A stretch of 52,442 nt of DNA from Candidatus Magasanikiibacteriota bacterium (GTDB taxonomy: Bacteria > Patescibacteriota > Patescibacteriia > Magasanikbacterales > UBA922): the NCBI GenBank assembly GCA_903837125.1, contig CAILTG010000094.1, positions 1 through 52,442 on the forward strand. Reading direction: 5' to 3'. Positions 49,719-52,442 of the stretch are shown here, in pieces. The translations under genes were made by a program, and so were the position numbers. How positions within the stretch are numbered: the stretch's first letter is position 1; every line of letters begins with the position of its first letter. A model generated the notes under the pieces. It searched no databases. It had not been told where the DNA came from and saw nothing but the letters and a program-made list of their open reading frames with translations.

Positions 49719-50612
49719 TTTAATATTCAAAACTACAATACCCACTACCATAAACATCAAAGCCACTAATTTTAAAATTAAATTTTTTAGATCAAATTTT
49801 TCTTTTAAGATTCTAGGAAAAAATATTGTAAAAAATATAGCAATAGAAAAAACAAAAAATGTTTGAAAACCTTCCATGGCAAATACTAAAGATGCCTGCT
49901 GCAAAGCTAGCGCCAGTTGATTCATTAAAACTCCCCCTAGAACAGCAACTACCAAAACCAAAAGAGTCAGACAAAATTTATAATCCAACGAACAGATTAC
50001 CTGTTTCATGTCTGAACGCCATTTTTTATAAAAAACCAAAATCAACAAAGAGGGCAAAAAATTAAAAAATATATTGCCTACAAAAACCGTAAAAAATGGA
50101 AGATGTTGAAGCAAATAACGCATGATCACCCCATAACCAGAGAAAAAAATACAAGTAATTAGCATTAGCCAAAAGGCTTTTGAAAATTTGAATTTCCCTT
50201 CCCCCAAATGAATACTAGCCAAAACAGTACCGGTAATTAAAATGGCCAAAGCCAAGAGCTCCTGCCAAGAAACCTTGTCGCCAACAAAATATCCTAAAAA
50301 TAAACTGATCACAGGAATTAAACCCCAAAGAATATTTACTCGGGTAACTTCTTCAATTTGCATGGCTTTAATATATGGAAAACCGCCAAAAAAATAAAAA
50401 AGACCTCCTGCACCCAAGAGTAAGATCAGCGGCCATGAAGGAATAACAAAATGAGCAAACGGAATCGCTAAAAAAACCACACCTTCTAGCAAAGTAAATA
50501 AAATTAAAAAAATATAAGGATTTTTTACCCTTTTATCCACTGCATACTTGGTTATCACATTCTCAATTGCCCAAAAAAAATGTGAACCAATTGCCAAAAA
50601 AATCCACGTCAT
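49713..50612 (-). CDS. EamA-family (DMT) transporter
   Basis: The 299-residue protein has about ten membrane segments in two five-segment halves, as in EamA/RhaT-type drug/metabolite transporters; WIFLAIGSHFFWAIENVITK and IEEVTRVNILWGLIPVISLF match the first half. The substrate is unknown. No ribosome site is visible. It lies downstream of the ThiD2-ThiE gene in the same direction across an inverted repeat. Confidence 0.85.
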   Translation of the reverse strand: MTWIFLAIGSHFFWAIENVITKYAVDKRVKNPYIFLILFTLLEGVVFLAIPFAHFVIPSWPLILLLGAGGLFYFFGGFPYIKAMQIEEVTRVNILWGLIPVISLFLGYFVGDKVSWQELLALAILITGTVLASIHLGEGKFKFSKAFWLMLITCIFFSGYGVIMRYLLQHLPFFTVFVGNIFFNFLPSLLILVFYKKWRSDMKQVICSLDYKFCLTLLVLVVAVLGGVLMNQLALALQQASLVFAMEGFQTFFVFSIAIFFTIFFPRILKEKFDLKNLILKLVALMFMVVGIVVLNIKW

Positions 50613-50614
50613 AC

Positions 50615-50696
50615 AGCATTGATTTAAACAGATTTAAACTGATTGTGTAATATATACATCAATTTAAATCTATATAAATCAGTTTAAATCGATGCT
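50615..50696. repeat. Inverted repeat between the thi and EamA genes
   Basis: Arms at 50615-50645 and 50660-50696 pair over about 30 bases (AGCATYGATTTAAACWGATT at both outer ends) and consist of TTTAAAYNGAT words. The right arm ends on the stop codon of the thi gene; the left arm reaches the EamA start. Confidence 0.75.
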
Positions 50697-51690
50697 AAAA
50701 AAATTCTCTCGCCGCTCTAACCACTGCGACATTCTTTGCTCCCACTGCTTTTAACTCTGCAAAATTATTTTTATTTATTCCCCCAATCGCCAGCCATGGT
50801 TCTTGAACTATTTCTGCCACTTGTTTTACTATTTCTAAACCCACTGCCAATTTTCCCTCTTTGGTAGGAGTAGCAAAAACTGGGCCAATGCTCAAATAAT
50901 CCCAACCTTCTTTTTCTGATTTTATAATTTGTTCAATTGAATTATTGGAACGACCAATAATTTTTAGACTTCCCAATCGCAAACGAGCTTCACTTATTAA
51001 ACCATCAGCTTGACCACAATGCACCCCTGCAACTGATAATTTACTAGCAATTTCCAAATCATCATTTAAAATGAACAAAATTTTGTCCTTAATCTTGTTC
51101 TTAATCTCAAACTGATTAATATACTCACACAAATATTTCGCTTTTTTATAAACCTCGGCCCGACTACTTTCCTTATCTCTAAGCTGTACAATCTTGGCGC
51201 CATGCTGAATCAACCAAACAATTTCATTCACACTTTCGGATATTGGATAAATTACTCCCTCTTCAAAATATTTATTCAACCAAAAATGCGAAGTCTGCAT
51301 TAAAATTTTTAATTCTAACTCATAAATCTTATAACGATAATTTTCTAACTGATAAGCTATCTTCTGACTATAAATTTTACTTAACTCTTCAAGTACACGT
51401 AACGATTCTGATACACGACGACAATTGGCGCGAACTAGAGACCAAATTGATTGTCTAGCATACTCTTCGGGCACAACTTGAGCTTGACCAATTTCCTTTT
51501 CAGTTCTAGAAAATACCAAATGCGCTGGAGATAACTGCTTTTCAATTTTGTCCAAACCGTGCCTTATTACCTTCAATTCTTCAAAAAAAGTCCGTTTCTG
51601 CAACCCAAAACGGCAGATGTCTTCCACCACTCTAATTCCCTCTTTTGCCCTAACAATATTAGCATCTATCAATGCAAAATCTCTATTCAT
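50695..51690 (-). CDS. thiE: ThiD2-ThiE fusion, thiamine-phosphate synthase
   Basis: Residues 1-130 form the ThiD2-type N-terminal domain (ALIDANIVRAKEGIRVVEDI, RANCRRVSESLRVLEEL) known from cyanobacterial ThiE. Residues about 145-331 form the ThiE barrel, with IVQLRDKESSRAE, FILNDDLEIASKL, GVHCGQADG and YLSIGPVFATPTKEG, then AIGGINKNN. ThiE joins the pyrimidine and thiazole halves of thiamine. No TPP riboswitch or other thi gene is visible. The in-frame stretch EIKNKIKDKIL (51090-51122) may be a repeat word. Confidence 0.88.
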   Translation of the reverse strand: MNRDFALIDANIVRAKEGIRVVEDICRFGLQKRTFFEELKVIRHGLDKIEKQLSPAHLVFSRTEKEIGQAQVVPEEYARQSIWSLVRANCRRVSESLRVLEELSKIYSQKIAYQLENYRYKIYELELKILMQTSHFWLNKYFEEGVIYPISESVNEIVWLIQHGAKIVQLRDKESSRAEVYKKAKYLCEYINQFEIKNKIKDKILFILNDDLEIASKLSVAGVHCGQADGLISEARLRLGSLKIIGRSNNSIEQIIKSEKEGWDYLSIGPVFATPTKEGKLAVGLEIVKQVAEIVQEPWLAIGGINKNNFAELKAVGAKNVAVVRAAREFF

Positions 51691-51743
51691 AAAAATTGCC
51701 TAAACATCCCTATTATGTTATCATATTTTTATATTTTGTCCAT

Positions 51744-52127
51744 ATGGAAACCATTATTGCCTCTGGGCCAGTCATTATAGAAAACGGAAAAGTTTTACTG
51801 GATAAAGAACAAAAAGACTACGGTATAACTCCTTGGTTTTTTCCTGGTGGTCGATTGAATAGCCCTAACGAAAATATAGAAAATGCTTGTCGACGAGAAG
51901 TAAAAGAAGAATTAGGAATAGACATAAAAATTATTAAACAATTAAAAACACTGGAAAAAATAATGCCAGACAACAAAAAAAGTATTTTACATCATTTTCT
52001 AGCCGAAAGAATCGGTGAAATTACTATGGGCGATGATGTAATAGAATATGGTTGGTTTGATATCAATAATTTGCCGCCTGATTGTTCTTTCAACGTCTAC
52101 GAAATTATCAGAAGCCTAAAAATATGA
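51744..52127 (+). CDS. NUDIX hydrolase, MutT-like
   Basis: The 127-residue protein has a NUDIX box (FFPGGRLNSPNENIENACRR then EVKEELG) in which the first spacer is six residues instead of five; the REVxEE helix is intact. The frame opens at 51696, but METIIASGPVIIENGKVLL at 51744 is the sensible start, with TATATT 8 bases upstream, or TATCAT with TTGCCT 17 bases upstream. The substrate is unknown. The downstream SMR-like gene overlaps its stop by 4 bases. Confidence 0.8.
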   Translation: METIIASGPVIIENGKVLLDKEQKDYGITPWFFPGGRLNSPNENIENACRREVKEELGIDIKIIKQLKTLEKIMPDNKKSILHHFLAERIGEITMGDDVIEYGWFDINNLPPDCSFNVYEIIRSLKI

Positions 52128-52438
52128 AATTTTATTTATATCTTTTTTGTGTAGCGATACTTGATTTGATTGGTATGCTCTCGGCAAAATATTTTAGCCT
52201 AAAAAATAATTACTCTTACATTATTATTGCTGTTTTGTGCTTTGCAGCTGCCGCAGTATTTATTTCCTTATTATTAAGATATCAAACTACACCGATAATA
52301 AATATGCTCTGGGTGTCTGTCTCCACAGTTTTAGTAACAATTTTCAGTTATTTCCTATTTAAAGAAACTTTAAGTATAATACAAGTAACGGGCATGTTTA
52401 TTGCTTTAATTGGTGTAATAATGCTTGAATGGAAATAA
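52124..52438 (+). CDS. Small four-segment membrane protein, SMR/EamA-like
   Basis: The 104-residue protein has four hydrophobic segments (FYLYLFCVAILDLIGMLSA, YIIIAVLCFAAAAVFISLLL, NMLWVSVSTVLVTIFSYFLF, IQVTGMFIALIGVIMLEW), the size and layout of small multidrug resistance or half-EamA transporters. A conserved membrane Glu near residue 14 is absent (Asp14 instead). It overlaps the NUDIX stop by 4 bases (ATGA), so translation is coupled. The gene is complete at the window edge. Confidence 0.75.
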   Translation: MKFYLYLFCVAILDLIGMLSAKYFSLKNNYSYIIIAVLCFAAAAVFISLLLRYQTTPIINMLWVSVSTVLVTIFSYFLFKETLSIIQVTGMFIALIGVIMLEWK

Positions 52439-52442
52439 ACAG

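Noticed and set aside
51691-51743. Possible TPP riboswitch before the ThiD2-ThiE gene
   Set aside because: Only about 50 AT-rich bases lie before the next gene and none of the conserved TPP-riboswitch elements is visible.

Overview
The window is a gene-dense stretch of about 52 kb from an AT-rich bacterial genome (roughly 30-40% GC in the blocks I counted by eye). It carries only conserved housekeeping genes and small uncharacterised genes, with no rRNA, phage genes, transposase or CRISPR array. Short intergenic gaps, few Shine-Dalgarno sites, a stand-alone four-helix-bundle (S23-type) gene, an Elp3 homologue, several NUDIX genes, a minimal pilus/SecDF set and repeat-derived peptide words inside housekeeping proteins suggest a member of the Candidatus Patescibacteria (CPR). 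That assignment is inference; no marker phylogeny was possible.

Layout. 1-0.9 kb: a hypothetical gene, then a GC-rich island with a small gene that looks foreign. 0.9-4.4 kb: an HExxH membrane protein, then a leftward set of a flavoprotein and two NUDIX hydrolases, a GIY-YIG protein and a 21-codon basic peptide. 4.5-8.4 kb: tRNA-Ser(GGA), a tandem LOG-domain protein, gatA and gatC (no gatB here). 8.5-14.3 kb: SIMPL protein, DNA ligase, and a pilus group (prepilin peptidase, pilin, response regulator, PilM). 14.5-21.2 kb: cysS, a CPR-type membrane protein, a four-helix-bundle gene flanked by perfect 30-bp inverted repeats, and secF/secD, with parvulin-like domains inserted in SecD. 21.3-27.1 kb: a 1744-residue unknown protein behind two small coiled-coil genes. 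27.2-31.4 kb: a MarR regulator and a heterodimeric ABC exporter. 31.5-37.2 kb: membrane protein, secA, hpf, murB. 37.2-45.6 kb: ATP-grasp and NlpC/P60-like genes, a radical SAM gene, a GC-rich shortened pyruvate kinase, and the rightward cluster mraY / ATE-like transferase / mpl / NUDIX. 45.6-52.4 kb: LysW-like zinc protein, PLP enzyme, Trm9-like methyltransferase divergent from elp3, a coiled-coil protein, EamA transporter, ThiD2-ThiE fusion, NUDIX and SMR-like genes.

How it fits together. The themes are cell envelope (murB, mraY, mpl, SecADF, type IV pilus), translation (gatCA, cysS, tRNA-Ser, Elp3 with Trm9-like, Hpf) and nucleotide clean-up (four NUDIX proteins, LOG). Two signals cut across gene boundaries. 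First, short degenerate tandem repeats and palindromes sit in frame inside many essential genes and also in the intergenic gaps. Second, many promoters have either a TGTGGTATAAT-type extended -10 or a -10 box only 8-10 bases from the ATG, which implies leaderless mRNAs. Two GC-rich islands (about 0.46-0.87 kb and 40.2-41.6 kb) stand out from everything else.
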